Of a stretch of 34,246 nt of DNA, positions 22,807 to 31,309 are shown piece by piece. The DNA is taken from positions 1-34,246 of the forward strand of contig CAZLCG010000020.1 of NCBI GenBank assembly GCA_964557975.1, read 5' to 3'. Source of the stretch: Fimenecus sp964557975. GTDB lineage: Bacteria; Bacillota; Clostridia; Oscillospirales; Acutalibacteraceae. The notes beneath the pieces were generated by a model, which ran no database searches, was not told the DNA's origin, and was given only the letters and a program-made list of their open reading frames with translations. A program made the position numbers and the translations under genes. Each line of letters begins with the position of its first letter. The first letter of the stretch is position 1.

Positions 22807-24372
22807 ATGTTTAATATTATTCCCCAGCCCAACGAAATAATAATTACAGGCGGTAAAAAAGGGTTCTTTCTGACGGAAGAAACCACCATTACAAAAATGC
22901 CTGTTATCGAGGAGTTCCGCGATTTTGTTAAAAAAGTGTTTGACATAAGGATTCACCGAGGGGACTTTGACGAAAATTCGATAATTCTTTCTTTAACGGA
23001 TGAAATTGAAAGTTCGGAGGGCTACCGCCTTGTTTCAAGAGACTCGAATATATATATTTACGGCAGAACGCAGTGCGGAATTTTTTACGCCCTCCAAACC
23101 CTTAAGCAGCTTTTAATTCAGGGCTTCGGCAAGCTTCCCGATATGTATATTGCGGATAAGCCTTTATATTCGTACCGTGGCTTTATGCTTGACAGCGGAA
23201 GATATTACCGACCCGTAAAGGAGATAAAGCGAATTATAGACCTTATGGCGCTTCATAAGATGAATGTCTTTCATTGGCATCTCACCGAGGATCAGGGTTG
23301 GCGTGTCGAAATAAAAAAATATCCCGAGCTTACAAAAACAGGCTCAAAGAGAAGCCACACAAATTTCGGCATAAAAAGCGAGGAAGGGTATTACACGCAG
23401 GAGCAGGTCAAGGATATTGTGGACTACTGTCACAGTCGGTTCATAAAGGTTATACCCGAATTTGATATTCCGGGGCATACCGTGTCGGCTATCGCCTGCT
23501 ACCCTTGTCTCAGCTGCTTTGACAGGGATTTGAAGGTCGCCACGCATTGGGGCGTTAAGCACGATATTTTATGCGCGGGCAAGGACAGTACATACGAGTT
23601 CGTGTACGGAGTGCTTGACGAGCTTATGGAAATGTTCCCCGACAAAGTAATTCATTTGGGCGGCGACGAAGCGGTTAAGACGAGATGGAAGCTCTGTCCA
23701 AACTGTCAGGCTCTTATGAAAAAAGAAAATATCAAGTCGGAAGAACAGCTTCAGCATTATTTTATGAGCAAGGCTAACGCTTATTTAAGAGAAAAAGGCT
23801 ATTCTTCAATGATGTGGAATTACGACGGAAACGAGCCGACGGATTTGCTTGACGCCGATATAATCTGGCAGATATGGAGCACCTCTGATAAATCCGACGT
23901 TGTTTCAAGGGAACAGAAAAGGGGCAGAAAAATCGTTAATTCCGACTCGAAGGCTTATTATCTTGATTTTCCTTACGGGTGGATAAGCCTTAAAAAGGCT
24001 TACGAATATACACCCGAATTGCCCGACGGCGATATTTTGGGTATTGAAGCGCCGCTGTGGACCGAGTATGTTCCGAACCTAAAGAAAGCGGAACACTGCA
24101 TTTTTCCGAGGCTTGCCGCCGTAAGCGAAATTGCCTGGTCTGCCGTAGAGGACAGAAGCTACGACAGATTTTCACAGTCGATTTTGGAATATTTTGATTT
24201 GCTTAACGTTTACGGCGTTCGGTACGCCACGCTTTCAAAAGCAAATCCGTCAAAAATAACAGGCTTTTTAGAGTCTGTGTGGTTTGAGCGCAGACAGCTT
24301 CACTGGCAGGGGCTTCACAATATTATCGACGATAAAAGAGTAAGTAGGCTCGCAAAAAAACATAATAAATAA
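22807..24372 (+). CDS. GH20 beta-N-acetylhexosaminidase
   Basis: Cleaves terminal N-acetylhexosamine from glycans or chitooligosaccharides. A GH20b-like domain (about 1-115) precedes the TIM barrel with 'RGFMLDSGRYYRP', 'FHWHLTEDQGWRVEIKKYPELT', 'VIPEFDIPGHT' and the catalytic 'HLGGDE' (Asp287-Glu288). 'IEAPLWTEYV' and 'FPRLAAVSEIAWS' lie near the C-terminus. It has 521 residues and no signal peptide, so it is probably cytoplasmic and acts on imported oligosaccharides. GGAGG precedes the ATG. It lies 15 bases before the glycerol kinase gene. Confidence 0.94.
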   Translation: MFNIIPQPNEIIITGGKKGFFLTEETTITKMPVIEEFRDFVKKVFDIRIHRGDFDENSIILSLTDEIESSEGYRLVSRDSNIYIYGRTQCGIFYALQTLKQLLIQGFGKLPDMYIADKPLYSYRGFMLDSGRYYRPVKEIKRIIDLMALHKMNVFHWHLTEDQGWRVEIKKYPELTKTGSKRSHTNFGIKSEEGYYTQEQVKDIVDYCHSRFIKVIPEFDIPGHTVSAIACYPCLSCFDRDLKVATHWGVKHDILCAGKDSTYEFVYGVLDELMEMFPDKVIHLGGDEAVKTRWKLCPNCQALMKKENIKSEEQLQHYFMSKANAYLREKGYSSMMWNYDGNEPTDLLDADIIWQIWSTSDKSDVVSREQKRGRKIVNSDSKAYYLDFPYGWISLKKAYEYTPELPDGDILGIEAPLWTEYVPNLKKAEHCIFPRLAAVSEIAWSAVEDRSYDRFSQSILEYFDLLNVYGVRYATLSKANPSKITGFLESVWFERRQLHWQGLHNIIDDKRVSRLAKKHNK

Positions 24373-24387
24373 CAGGGGTGTTAGGTT

Positions 24388-25896
24388 ATGGCAAAATATG
24401 TGTTGGCATTGGATCAGGGAACGACAAGCTCAAGGGCGATTTTGTTCGACAGAGGCGGCAATATCGTTTCAAAATCACAGCACGAGTTTAATCAGATTTA
24501 TCCGAAAACAGGCTGGGTTGAGCATAATCCGCTCGAAATTCTTTACTCACAGTTTCAGGCTGTGACGGAGGTCATTTCGGAAAGGCGTATCTATCCGTCG
24601 GATATTGCCTCAATAGGCATTACAAATCAGCGTGAAACGACAATACTTTGGGATAAAGCGACGGGCAAGCCCATTTACAACGCAATCGTCTGGCAGTGCA
24701 GAAGAACGGCGGAGCTGTGCGAGGAAATCAAAAAGGATAAGGAATTTACACGGTACATAACCGATCATACGGGGCTTGTAATAGACGCGTATTTTTCGGC
24801 AACTAAAATTAAATGGGTGCTTGACAATGTTCCCGGAGCAAGAATCCTTGCGGACGCGGGTCAGCTCCTTTTCGGCACAGTCGAAACGTGGCTTATTTGG
24901 AATTTGACCGCAGGCAAGGTTCACATTACCGACTATTCAAACGCTTCAAGGACTATGCTCTTTGACGTCGATAAGCTTTGCTGGGATGAGCATATCTGCG
25001 AAAAGCTCGGAATACCTATGCAGATTTTGCCTAAGGCAGTGCCTTCAAGTCAGGTTTACGGGGTCGTTGAACCGGGCCTTTTGGGCTTTGAGGATTTGGT
25101 AGGCGTTCCGATTGCGGGCGCTATCGGCGACCAGCCCGCCGCTCTTTTCGGTCAGGGCTGTTTCGAGCAGGGTCAGGCGAAAAACACATACGGCACGGGC
25201 TGCTTCCTGCTTATGAACACGGGCGAAAACCGTGTAATTTCAAAGAACAACCTTGTTACGGGCGTTGCGTGGGGGCTTGACGGCAAGGTTACATATTCGA
25301 TCGAAGGCTCGGCGTTCAACGCGGGCTCGGTCATTAAATGGCTCAGAGACGACTTAAGAATAATCGACTCCGCGCGCCGCTGTGACGAGTATGCCGAAAG
25401 CGTACCCGACGCGAACGGAATATATATGGTCCCCGCGTTTACGGGGCTCGGCGCGCCTTATTGGGATATGTACGCGAGAGGTCTTATTATAGGTCTTACA
25501 AGAGGCGTTAAGGCTGAGCATATATGCAGAAGCGTGCTTGAGTCGATTTGTTTGCAGATGACCGATTTGCTTGAGGCTATGCGGGCGGATTCGGGTATCG
25601 AGCTTTCGGAGCTTCGTGTTGACGGCGGCGCGTCGGTAAGCGATATTATGATGCAGATTCAGGCTGATTTGATAAGAACAAAGGTCAACAGACCCAAGGT
25701 CGTTGAAACAACAGCCCTCGGCGCGGCATATCTTGCAGGTCTTGCGGTAGGCTTTTGGAAGGATATTGACGAAATTCAGACAATAAGACAGGTCGAAAAG
25801 ATATTCGAGCCTAAAATGAGCGTTGAGGAAAGAAACCGTTTCTATGATGGCTGGAAGAGAGCGGTTGAACGCTCGAGAAATTGGGAAGAACACTGA
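24388..25896 (+). CDS. glpK: Glycerol kinase
   Basis: Phosphorylates glycerol to sn-glycerol 3-phosphate with ATP. The 502-residue FGGY-type kinase shows 'ALDQGTTSSRAILFD' at the start, 'GITNQRETTILWDKATGKPIYNAIVWQCRRT', 'VTGVAWGLDGKVTYSIEGSAFNAGSVIKWLRD' and 'LRVDGGASVSDIMMQIQAD'. The motifs distinguish it from xylulose or ribulose kinases. No uptake facilitator (glpF) or glycerol-3-phosphate dehydrogenase gene is nearby. Its stop overlaps the start of the zinc-ribbon protein gene (TGATG). Confidence 0.95.
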   Translation: MAKYVLALDQGTTSSRAILFDRGGNIVSKSQHEFNQIYPKTGWVEHNPLEILYSQFQAVTEVISERRIYPSDIASIGITNQRETTILWDKATGKPIYNAIVWQCRRTAELCEEIKKDKEFTRYITDHTGLVIDAYFSATKIKWVLDNVPGARILADAGQLLFGTVETWLIWNLTAGKVHITDYSNASRTMLFDVDKLCWDEHICEKLGIPMQILPKAVPSSQVYGVVEPGLLGFEDLVGVPIAGAIGDQPAALFGQGCFEQGQAKNTYGTGCFLLMNTGENRVISKNNLVTGVAWGLDGKVTYSIEGSAFNAGSVIKWLRDDLRIIDSARRCDEYAESVPDANGIYMVPAFTGLGAPYWDMYARGLIIGLTRGVKAEHICRSVLESICLQMTDLLEAMRADSGIELSELRVDGGASVSDIMMQIQADLIRTKVNRPKVVETTALGAAYLAGLAVGFWKDIDEIQTIRQVEKIFEPKMSVEERNRFYDGWKRAVERSRNWEEH

Positions 25897-26507
25897 TGAT
25901 AACAAAAAAATGTTCGCAATGCGGCAAAGAATTTACTCTGACTGACGGCGAAATCGAATTTTATAACAGTAAAAATCTTTATTTGCCGAAAAGATGTAAA
26001 GAATGCCGTGATAAAAACAAGAATAATAATACAAAAACTCAGAATAATGTTTCACACAATTCGCAAATTTACGTTATGGGCAATACTGCGAATAAGTCAA
26101 AGAACTCAAACGGGTTTAATTTTATTAGGCTGGCTCTGATTATAATTTTAGCTGTCGTAGCTGTTATAACGTTAACTATCAGCGTAAGTAATAATCCAAT
26201 CAGTAACAGTAAACAAGATTATTTGAGCAGCACTGAAAACACAGTTAGCTACAGCTTTGCTGACCAAAACCATTTGACATCTCACTTTAACAAACATGGC
26301 AAAGAAGTCGGCGCTGTAAGTGAATCGGATTACGTTGCAAAGGCAAATGCGGTTATTAATAACCCCAATTCTCTTCATAAGCTTGAAGCCGAAGACAACG
26401 ACCACGTTTATTTTAATAAATCGACAGGGGAAATTGTAATTCTTTCGCAGAAGGGAATAATAAGAACATATTTTATTACAGATTATGATTATTATGAAAG
26501 GCAATAA
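25896..26507 (+). CDS. Zinc-ribbon, single-transmembrane protein with a possible small-nuclease-like domain
   Basis: The 203-residue product has three parts. Residues 1-38 are a zinc ribbon (C6, C9, C34, C37). An Asn/Lys-rich linker precedes one transmembrane segment (about 76-96). Residues 119-198 form a domain with 'NHLTSHFNKHGKEVGAVSESDYVAKANAVI' and 'VYFNKSTGEIVILSQKGIIRTYF'. The His-rich start, 'Y..kA' helix and a final Gly-Ile-Ile-Arg-Thr strand recall BECR-fold ribonuclease toxin domains; this is a resemblance, not a proven match. The start at 25896 follows GGAAGA at eight bases and overlaps glpK by one base. Codons are more AT-rich than in neighbours. No immunity-like gene follows. 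Confidence 0.7.
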   Translation: MITKKCSQCGKEFTLTDGEIEFYNSKNLYLPKRCKECRDKNKNNNTKTQNNVSHNSQIYVMGNTANKSKNSNGFNFIRLALIIILAVVAVITLTISVSNNPISNSKQDYLSSTENTVSYSFADQNHLTSHFNKHGKEVGAVSESDYVAKANAVINNPNSLHKLEAEDNDHVYFNKSTGEIVILSQKGIIRTYFITDYDYYERQ

Positions 26508-26543
26508 TTTCAGTTAAAAAATTTTTACATAGAGGTACAAAAA

Positions 26544-27716
26544 ATGGATTATGCAAAGGAAAGTCTGAAACTGCATTATGAGTGGCAGGGTAAAATTGAG
26601 ATTAAAACAAGAGCGAAGGCAGGGAACAAGGACGCTTTATCTCTTGCCTACACCCCCGGCGTTGCCCAGCCCTGCCTTGAAATACAAAAGGATATAAATA
26701 AATCCTACGAGCTGACGCGCCGCTGGAACACAGTCGCCGTAGTAACGGACGGTACGGCGGTTTTGGGACTCGGCGACATAGGACCCGAAGCGGGAATGCC
26801 CGTTATGGAGGGTAAATGCGTTCTGTTTAAGGAATTCGGCGGCGTTGACGCAATCCCTCTGTGCGTCCGCTCAAAGGACGTTGACGAAATTGTCAGCTGC
26901 ATTTCGCTTCTTGCAGGCTCGTTCGGCGGAGTTAACCTTGAGGACATCGCCGCCCCGAGATGCTTTGAAATTGAGAAAAAGCTTAAAGAAAAAACGGATA
27001 TACCGATTTTCCACGACGATCAGCACGGCACGGCGGTTGTCGTCGCGGCGGCGATTATCAACGCGCTCAGGGTCGTAAACAAAAAAATCGAGGACTGCTC
27101 GGTTGTCTTTTCGGGCGCGGGCGCGGCGGGTATGGCTATTGCAAAGCTCCTTTTAAGTCAGGGCGCAAAAAGCGTAGTGATGTGCGACCGTAAGGGCATT
27201 ATTTGCAAGGGTGACGAAAGTCTTAACTCCGCAAAGCGGGAAATTGCCGAGCTTACGAACAAAGAGCATAAAACGGGAACTCTTGCAGACGCTTTAAGGG
27301 GAGCTGATATATTTATAGGCGTTTCCGCCCCAGATATTGTATCCGAGGAAATGATAAGATCCATGGCGAAAGACCCGATAGTGCTTCCCATGGCAAATCC
27401 CGTTCCCGAAATTATGCCCGATATTGCAAAAGCGGCGGGCGCGGCTGTTGTCGGTACGGGAAGAAGCGACTTTCCCAATCAGATTAACAACGTATTGGCA
27501 TTTCCCGGTATTTTCAGGGGCGCTCTTGACTGCCGAGCAAGCGATATTAACGAGGAAATGAAGCTTGCCGCGGCAAAGGCTATTGCTTCGCTCGTTTCCG
27601 ACGAGGAGCTGAATGCCGAGTACATTCTTCCCAAGGCGTTTGACGAAAGGGTAGGCAAAGCCGTTGCCGAAGCTGTTATGAAAGCCGCAAGGGAAACGGG
27701 AGCTGCAAGAATATAG
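26544..27716 (+). CDS. NAD(P)-dependent malic enzyme
   Basis: Oxidative decarboxylation of malate to pyruvate. The 390-residue size is the short bacterial form without a phosphotransacetylase domain. Motifs are 'LSLAYTPGVAQPCLEIQKD' with the catalytic tyrosine, 'VVTDGTAVLGLGDIGPEAGMPVMEGKCVLFK', 'IPIFHDDQHGTAVV' for metal binding, and 'FSGAGAAGMAIAKLL' for the dinucleotide. AGAGG precedes the ATG. It appears to be monocistronic. Cofactor choice between NAD and NADP cannot be decided by eye. Confidence 0.95.
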   Translation: MDYAKESLKLHYEWQGKIEIKTRAKAGNKDALSLAYTPGVAQPCLEIQKDINKSYELTRRWNTVAVVTDGTAVLGLGDIGPEAGMPVMEGKCVLFKEFGGVDAIPLCVRSKDVDEIVSCISLLAGSFGGVNLEDIAAPRCFEIEKKLKEKTDIPIFHDDQHGTAVVVAAAIINALRVVNKKIEDCSVVFSGAGAAGMAIAKLLLSQGAKSVVMCDRKGIICKGDESLNSAKREIAELTNKEHKTGTLADALRGADIFIGVSAPDIVSEEMIRSMAKDPIVLPMANPVPEIMPDIAKAAGAAVVGTGRSDFPNQINNVLAFPGIFRGALDCRASDINEEMKLAAAKAIASLVSDEELNAEYILPKAFDERVGKAVAEAVMKAARETGAARI

Positions 27717-27803
27717 TATATAAAAATACGGTTTATAAAAAGACTTTTTGCATCGCATTACCGTAATTAACATTACATAAAAATATTCTGAACGGAGGAA
27801 ACA

Positions 27804-28766
27804 ATGGACAAGATAGCGGTTTTAATTCCCTGCTTCAATGAAGCTGTGACAGTTGCCAAGGTTGTCGCCGATTGGAAAAGCGCGCTTCCCGAAGCGACCG
27901 TATATGTCTATGATAATAATTCCTCGGACGCTACCGCCGATATTGCAAAAGAAGCAGGCGCTGTCGTTCGGTATGAATATCAGCAGGGCAAGGGCAATGT
28001 TATCCGCCGTATGTTCAGAGAGATTGACGCCGAGGCGTATATTATGGTGGACGGGGATGATACCTATCCTGCCGACTGCGCCCGTGAAATGGCTGATTTG
28101 GTCTTGTATAAACAGTCCGATATGGTGGTCGGCGACCGCCTTTCTTCAACCTATTTTTCAGAGAATAAGCGCCGTTTTCACAATTTCGGCAACTCTTTCG
28201 TCCGTTTCGGTATCAATACCTTGTTCCGTTCCGACATTCGGGATATTATGACGGGCTGCCGCGCGTTCAGCTTTGAGTTTGTCAAGACCTTTCCCGTGCT
28301 TTCCGAGGGCTTTGAAATCGAAACGGAAATGACCATTCACGCTCTTGATAAAAATATGAAAATCGACAACGTGGTAATTCCTTACAGGGACCGCCCCGTC
28401 GGCAGTGAGTCAAAGCTTAACACGGTAAGGGACGGATTAAAGGTAATAAGAACCGTGGTTTCTCTTTTCAGGAACTATAAGCCCTATTCCTTTTTCAGCA
28501 TTATAAGCGCCGTGCTTATACTTCTTGCAACGGTGTTTTTTATTCCTGTTATGATTACTTATATAAGAACAGGGCTTGTGCCTGATTTCCCGACCCTGAT
28601 TGTTTGCGGCTTTACGGCAATTGCGGCTTTGCTGTCGTTTTTTACGGGGCTTCAGCTTCAAAACGCGGTGCAGAAGAATAAGCAGGATTTTGAGCTTGAA
28701 AGAATGAAGGTCAACAGGCTCTACCGAAAATTGACGGGTTTACGGGGAAACGATAATGAACAATAG
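27804..28766 (+). CDS. Membrane-bound GT2 glycosyltransferase (DPM1/GtrB type)
   Basis: A 320-residue family 2 transferase with the GT-A nucleotide-sugar fold: 'VLIPCFNEAVTVAKVV' (6-20), 'YDNNSSDATADIA' and the metal-binding 'VDGDDTYPAD' (82-91). Two transmembrane helices at the C-terminus (about 230-250 and 265-285) match polyprenyl-phosphate-sugar synthases. It probably loads a sugar onto a polyprenyl phosphate for later transfer. It overlaps the next gene by 11 bases. GGAGG precedes the ATG. Confidence 0.9.
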   Translation: MDKIAVLIPCFNEAVTVAKVVADWKSALPEATVYVYDNNSSDATADIAKEAGAVVRYEYQQGKGNVIRRMFREIDAEAYIMVDGDDTYPADCAREMADLVLYKQSDMVVGDRLSSTYFSENKRRFHNFGNSFVRFGINTLFRSDIRDIMTGCRAFSFEFVKTFPVLSEGFEIETEMTIHALDKNMKIDNVVIPYRDRPVGSESKLNTVRDGLKVIRTVVSLFRNYKPYSFFSIISAVLILLATVFFIPVMITYIRTGLVPDFPTLIVCGFTAIAALLSFFTGLQLQNAVQKNKQDFELERMKVNRLYRKLTGLRGNDNEQ

Positions 28767-30213
28767 AATCCGAAGCGGAGCGCGGCGTTCCGATGCTCAC
28801 GGTCTTACCGCGCAAAAAACCTCTGTTTATAAAACGGTTTTAAGTATATTGATGTGCATTATTACCGTCGCGGTATTGATATTGCCTATGGGCGCGCTCC
28901 CGATTTGGAACGGGGAAAAGCCCGGACACAGGAATCAGTATGAGCTGATGGCGGAGGCTATACTTGACGGTCATATTGACTTTGATTACGGCGATGAGGA
29001 TTCGCTCTCGCAGCTTGAAAATCCGTATGACCCCGTTGCCCGAAAGGAAGCGGGGGTGAAATACCATTGGGATCACGCCTATTATAACGGGCATTATTAT
29101 ATGTATTTCGGTATAGTGCCCGTGTTTTTGGTGTTTCTCCCATACCGTATTTTAACGGGTACGGCGCTGACAACTTATCACGCCACGCAGATTTTTGTTG
29201 CCTTTTCGGTAGTCGGCATATTCGTGCTGTTCGATTTGCTGTCAAAACTTTTTTTTAAAAATCTTAATTACGGCGTTCGCCTTTCTCTGTCGGTCGCTTT
29301 TTCGGTTATGAGCGTTTGGTACAGCACCGCCGAGCCCGCTTTATACTGCACGGCGATTACAAGCGCGATTGCGTTGGAGGTTTGGAGCTTATATTTTTTC
29401 ATACGGGCGGTTTGGGGCGAGCAAAAAGAGAACAGACAGATACTTTTTGCAGGTATCGGCGCTTTATCGGGCGCATTGGCTTTCGGGTGCAGACCGCCGA
29501 TCGCGCTTGCAAATATATTGGTTCTGCCGATGCTTGCTGTGTTCTTAAAACAGCGTAAATTCACGCCGAAGCTGTTCGGCAAGCTGTTTCTTGCCGCTCT
29601 TCCTTATTTTGCCGTGGCAACAGGGCTTATGATATATAATTATGTCCGCTTTGACAATCCGTTTGAATTCGGTCAGGCGTATCAGCTTACCGTGGCGGAT
29701 CAGTCGCAGTATAAAATCACTTTGGATTTTAATACGGTTACTCGTATATTAAAGGGCTTGGCGCAGAACTTTTTAGCAATCGGAAAAATCAGCGGAGAGT
29801 TCCCGTATATAAAAGCAGGCGGCGTGTTCTTTAACTTCCCGATTCTTCTGTTGTGCTTCGGCATAATCAGCCCGTCGGTTTTAAAGAATATGAAAAAATC
29901 CAAGATACTGACGTTGGTTATCGGTTTCTTTATAACCGTTCTTATTATCACCGCCGCGGACGTTATGTGGACTCCGTATCTTTTGGAGAGATACCGTATG
30001 GATATTTATTTCATAATGGGTATCGCGTGCTTCACGGTAGTTGGTATGATGAGTAATTCCTATGACGGGAAAATCCGCCGTTGTGTGAACTGCGCGGCGG
30101 TTATTCTGCCGGTAATAACCGTAATTTCTTCAGTCCTGCTTTGCGTCAATACCGTCGGTAAATATTATCCCGATAAGGTAAGCGAAATCGCCGAAGCTTT
30201 ACATCTTGTGTAA
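28756..30213 (+). CDS. Polytopic membrane protein, GT-C glycosyltransferase candidate
   Basis: About 11 transmembrane segments over 485 residues, with a first extracytoplasmic loop holding 'YHWDHAYYNGHYYMYFGIVPVFLV' and a preceding 'NQYELMAEAILDGHIDFDYG'. Large acidic first loop plus this layout is typical of GT-C enzymes of the PMT/GT39/GT83 kind that use lipid-linked sugars outside the membrane. I cannot place it in a specific family. The start overlaps the GT2 gene, so the two are coupled and probably form donor synthase and transferase. A gene for an amidase follows by 22 bases. Confidence 0.75.
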   Translation: MNNRIRSGARRSDAHGLTAQKTSVYKTVLSILMCIITVAVLILPMGALPIWNGEKPGHRNQYELMAEAILDGHIDFDYGDEDSLSQLENPYDPVARKEAGVKYHWDHAYYNGHYYMYFGIVPVFLVFLPYRILTGTALTTYHATQIFVAFSVVGIFVLFDLLSKLFFKNLNYGVRLSLSVAFSVMSVWYSTAEPALYCTAITSAIALEVWSLYFFIRAVWGEQKENRQILFAGIGALSGALAFGCRPPIALANILVLPMLAVFLKQRKFTPKLFGKLFLAALPYFAVATGLMIYNYVRFDNPFEFGQAYQLTVADQSQYKITLDFNTVTRILKGLAQNFLAIGKISGEFPYIKAGGVFFNFPILLLCFGIISPSVLKNMKKSKILTLVIGFFITVLIITAADVMWTPYLLERYRMDIYFIMGIACFTVVGMMSNSYDGKIRRCVNCAAVILPVITVISSVLLCVNTVGKYYPDKVSEIAEALHLV

Positions 30214-30235
30214 TATCCTTTTTTGAGATGATTTT

Positions 30236-30904
30236 ATGAAAAAACGTTATTATTTTATAATGCTTTCGGCGCTTGTTGCCGCCGTTATCGCCGTCTGCGT
30301 AATTGCGGGCGGATTAAAAAACAAAACGCCTGCCGTATGTATCGACGCAGGTCATGGCGGTGACGATGCAGGCGCGGTTTTCGGCGAGAGATATGAAAAG
30401 GACGACAATCTGCGGCTTGCCGAAGCGGTCAAAACCGAGCTTGAAAACAAGGGCGTTAAGGTCATAATGACAAGGGACAGCGACGAATACATAAGCCTTG
30501 AAAACAGATGCCGTATCGCGAACAGAAAAAAGGCCGATTTGTTCGTCGCCCTCCACAGAAACAGCGCCGAGAGCGGAAACGGCGTTGAAATATGGATTGA
30601 CAGCTCGCCGTCCGAAACCGAAAATGAGCTTGCGGAAAACATTTTGACAGAGCTTGAAAAGGTCGGCATTTCAAGCAACAGGGGAGTCAAAAGCGGATAT
30701 GTCGGCTCAAGCGACGGCGATTACTATGTAAACAAGCACACCGATATGCCGAGCTGTCTTGTCGAAACAGGCTTCATTACGAGCGATAAAGACAACGCTC
30801 TTTTTGATGAGTATTTATCGGAATATGCTTCGGCGATTGCCGAGGGAATATACAGCACCCTGTCAAGCGAGAGCGAAACGGAATCATACATAACGGAAAA
30901 ATGA
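30236..30904 (+). CDS. N-acetylmuramoyl-L-alanine amidase (Amidase_3)
   Basis: Cleaves the bond between N-acetylmuramic acid and L-alanine in peptidoglycan. An N-terminal signal anchor (about 5-25) precedes the zinc-dependent amidase with 'VCIDAGHGGDDAG' (His40), Glu54, 'FVALHRNS' (His107) and 'SCLVETGF' (Glu177), the four canonical residues. Its 222-residue size and lack of binding repeats are close to CwlD-like enzymes of spore formers. It lies downstream of the two glycosyltransferase-like genes, probably in the same unit. A role in spore cortex or in cell-wall turnover cannot be told apart. Confidence 0.9.
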   Translation: MKKRYYFIMLSALVAAVIAVCVIAGGLKNKTPAVCIDAGHGGDDAGAVFGERYEKDDNLRLAEAVKTELENKGVKVIMTRDSDEYISLENRCRIANRKKADLFVALHRNSAESGNGVEIWIDSSPSETENELAENILTELEKVGISSNRGVKSGYVGSSDGDYYVNKHTDMPSCLVETGFITSDKDNALFDEYLSEYASAIAEGIYSTLSSESETESYITEK

Positions 30905-30942
30905 AATTAGTTTTATAACGGTTATATCTATGCCGCGTTTTT

Positions 30943-31057
30943 CGCTCCATCTACGAGTAAGCTTTCACGAAGTGACTGAGGGGGCTCAAAGCGGCGGGAG
31001 CAGATTCCCGCCTGTCGGCTCGGTCGGTGCTTTCGCTTGCAGCGGACGTCTCCGCCC
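30943..31057. repeat. Composite intergenic repeat (family B copy 2 plus family A copy 2)
   Basis: It is the first part of the 405-base gap after the amidase. The segment 30943-30986 is a diverged copy, in reverse orientation, of the two-hairpin repeat at 10556-10600. The segment 31011-31031 is an exact reverse complement of 1492-1512, and the flanking bases are GC-rich. Both families therefore meet here. The plus-strand reading frame across it is not supported as a gene. Confidence 0.6.
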
Positions 31058-31081
31058 TATGTATAGTTTGAAATTTAAAAA

Positions 31082-31106
31082 AACGGACGACAGACGGTCG
31101 TCCGTT
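31082..31106. terminator. Strong hairpin, probable terminator
   Basis: A 10-bp perfect stem (31082-31091 with 31097-31106) with a 5-base loop. Read on the minus strand it is followed by seven T; on the plus strand no T run follows. Confidence 0.55.
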
Positions 31107-31119
31107 CGTGTTTCGGCAT

Positions 31120-31164
31120 AAAAGCATCCGAAGAAGAATGAAAAACTCTTCTTCGGATGCTTTT
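31120..31164. terminator. Bidirectional terminator with an 18-bp perfect stem
   Basis: Arms 31120-31137 and 31147-31164 are perfectly complementary over 18 bases, ending in AAAA and TTTT on the two sides. It lies between the converging amidase and prfB genes and could end both. Confidence 0.75.
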
Positions 31165-31210
31165 AGTGATATTACAGCCTTTGCGGCTGCAGGTTTATTT
31201 TATCCGTCTT

Positions 31211-31289
31211 AAAACTCGGCAGAGCCGAATGTCACTTTGCGAAGCACAATAAAACTGCGAAGCAATATAACTCGCCGCAGGGCGAACGG
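31211..31289. repeat. Tandem array of short hairpins
   Basis: Four small dyads are spaced at about 19 bases (centres near 31222, 31242, 31260 and 31278): TCGGC-AGA-GCCGA, TGC-GAA-GCA, TGC-GAA-GCA and TCGCC-GCAG-GGCGA, joined by short A/T-rich links. It lies just after the prfB stop on the minus strand. Confidence 0.5.
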
Positions 31290-31309
31290 CAGCTTTTTAT
31301 ATTCAGCTT

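Noticed and set aside
25354..25905. 183-residue minus-strand open frame opposite glpK
   Set aside because: It lies wholly antisense to a well-conserved gene and has no recognisable domain.
27294..27773. 159-residue minus-strand open frame opposite malic enzyme
   Set aside because: Antisense to conserved motifs of malic enzyme and without support of its own.
30930..31121. 63-residue frame across the composite repeat
   Set aside because: The frame consists of repeat sequence and a terminator hairpin; it is not a gene.
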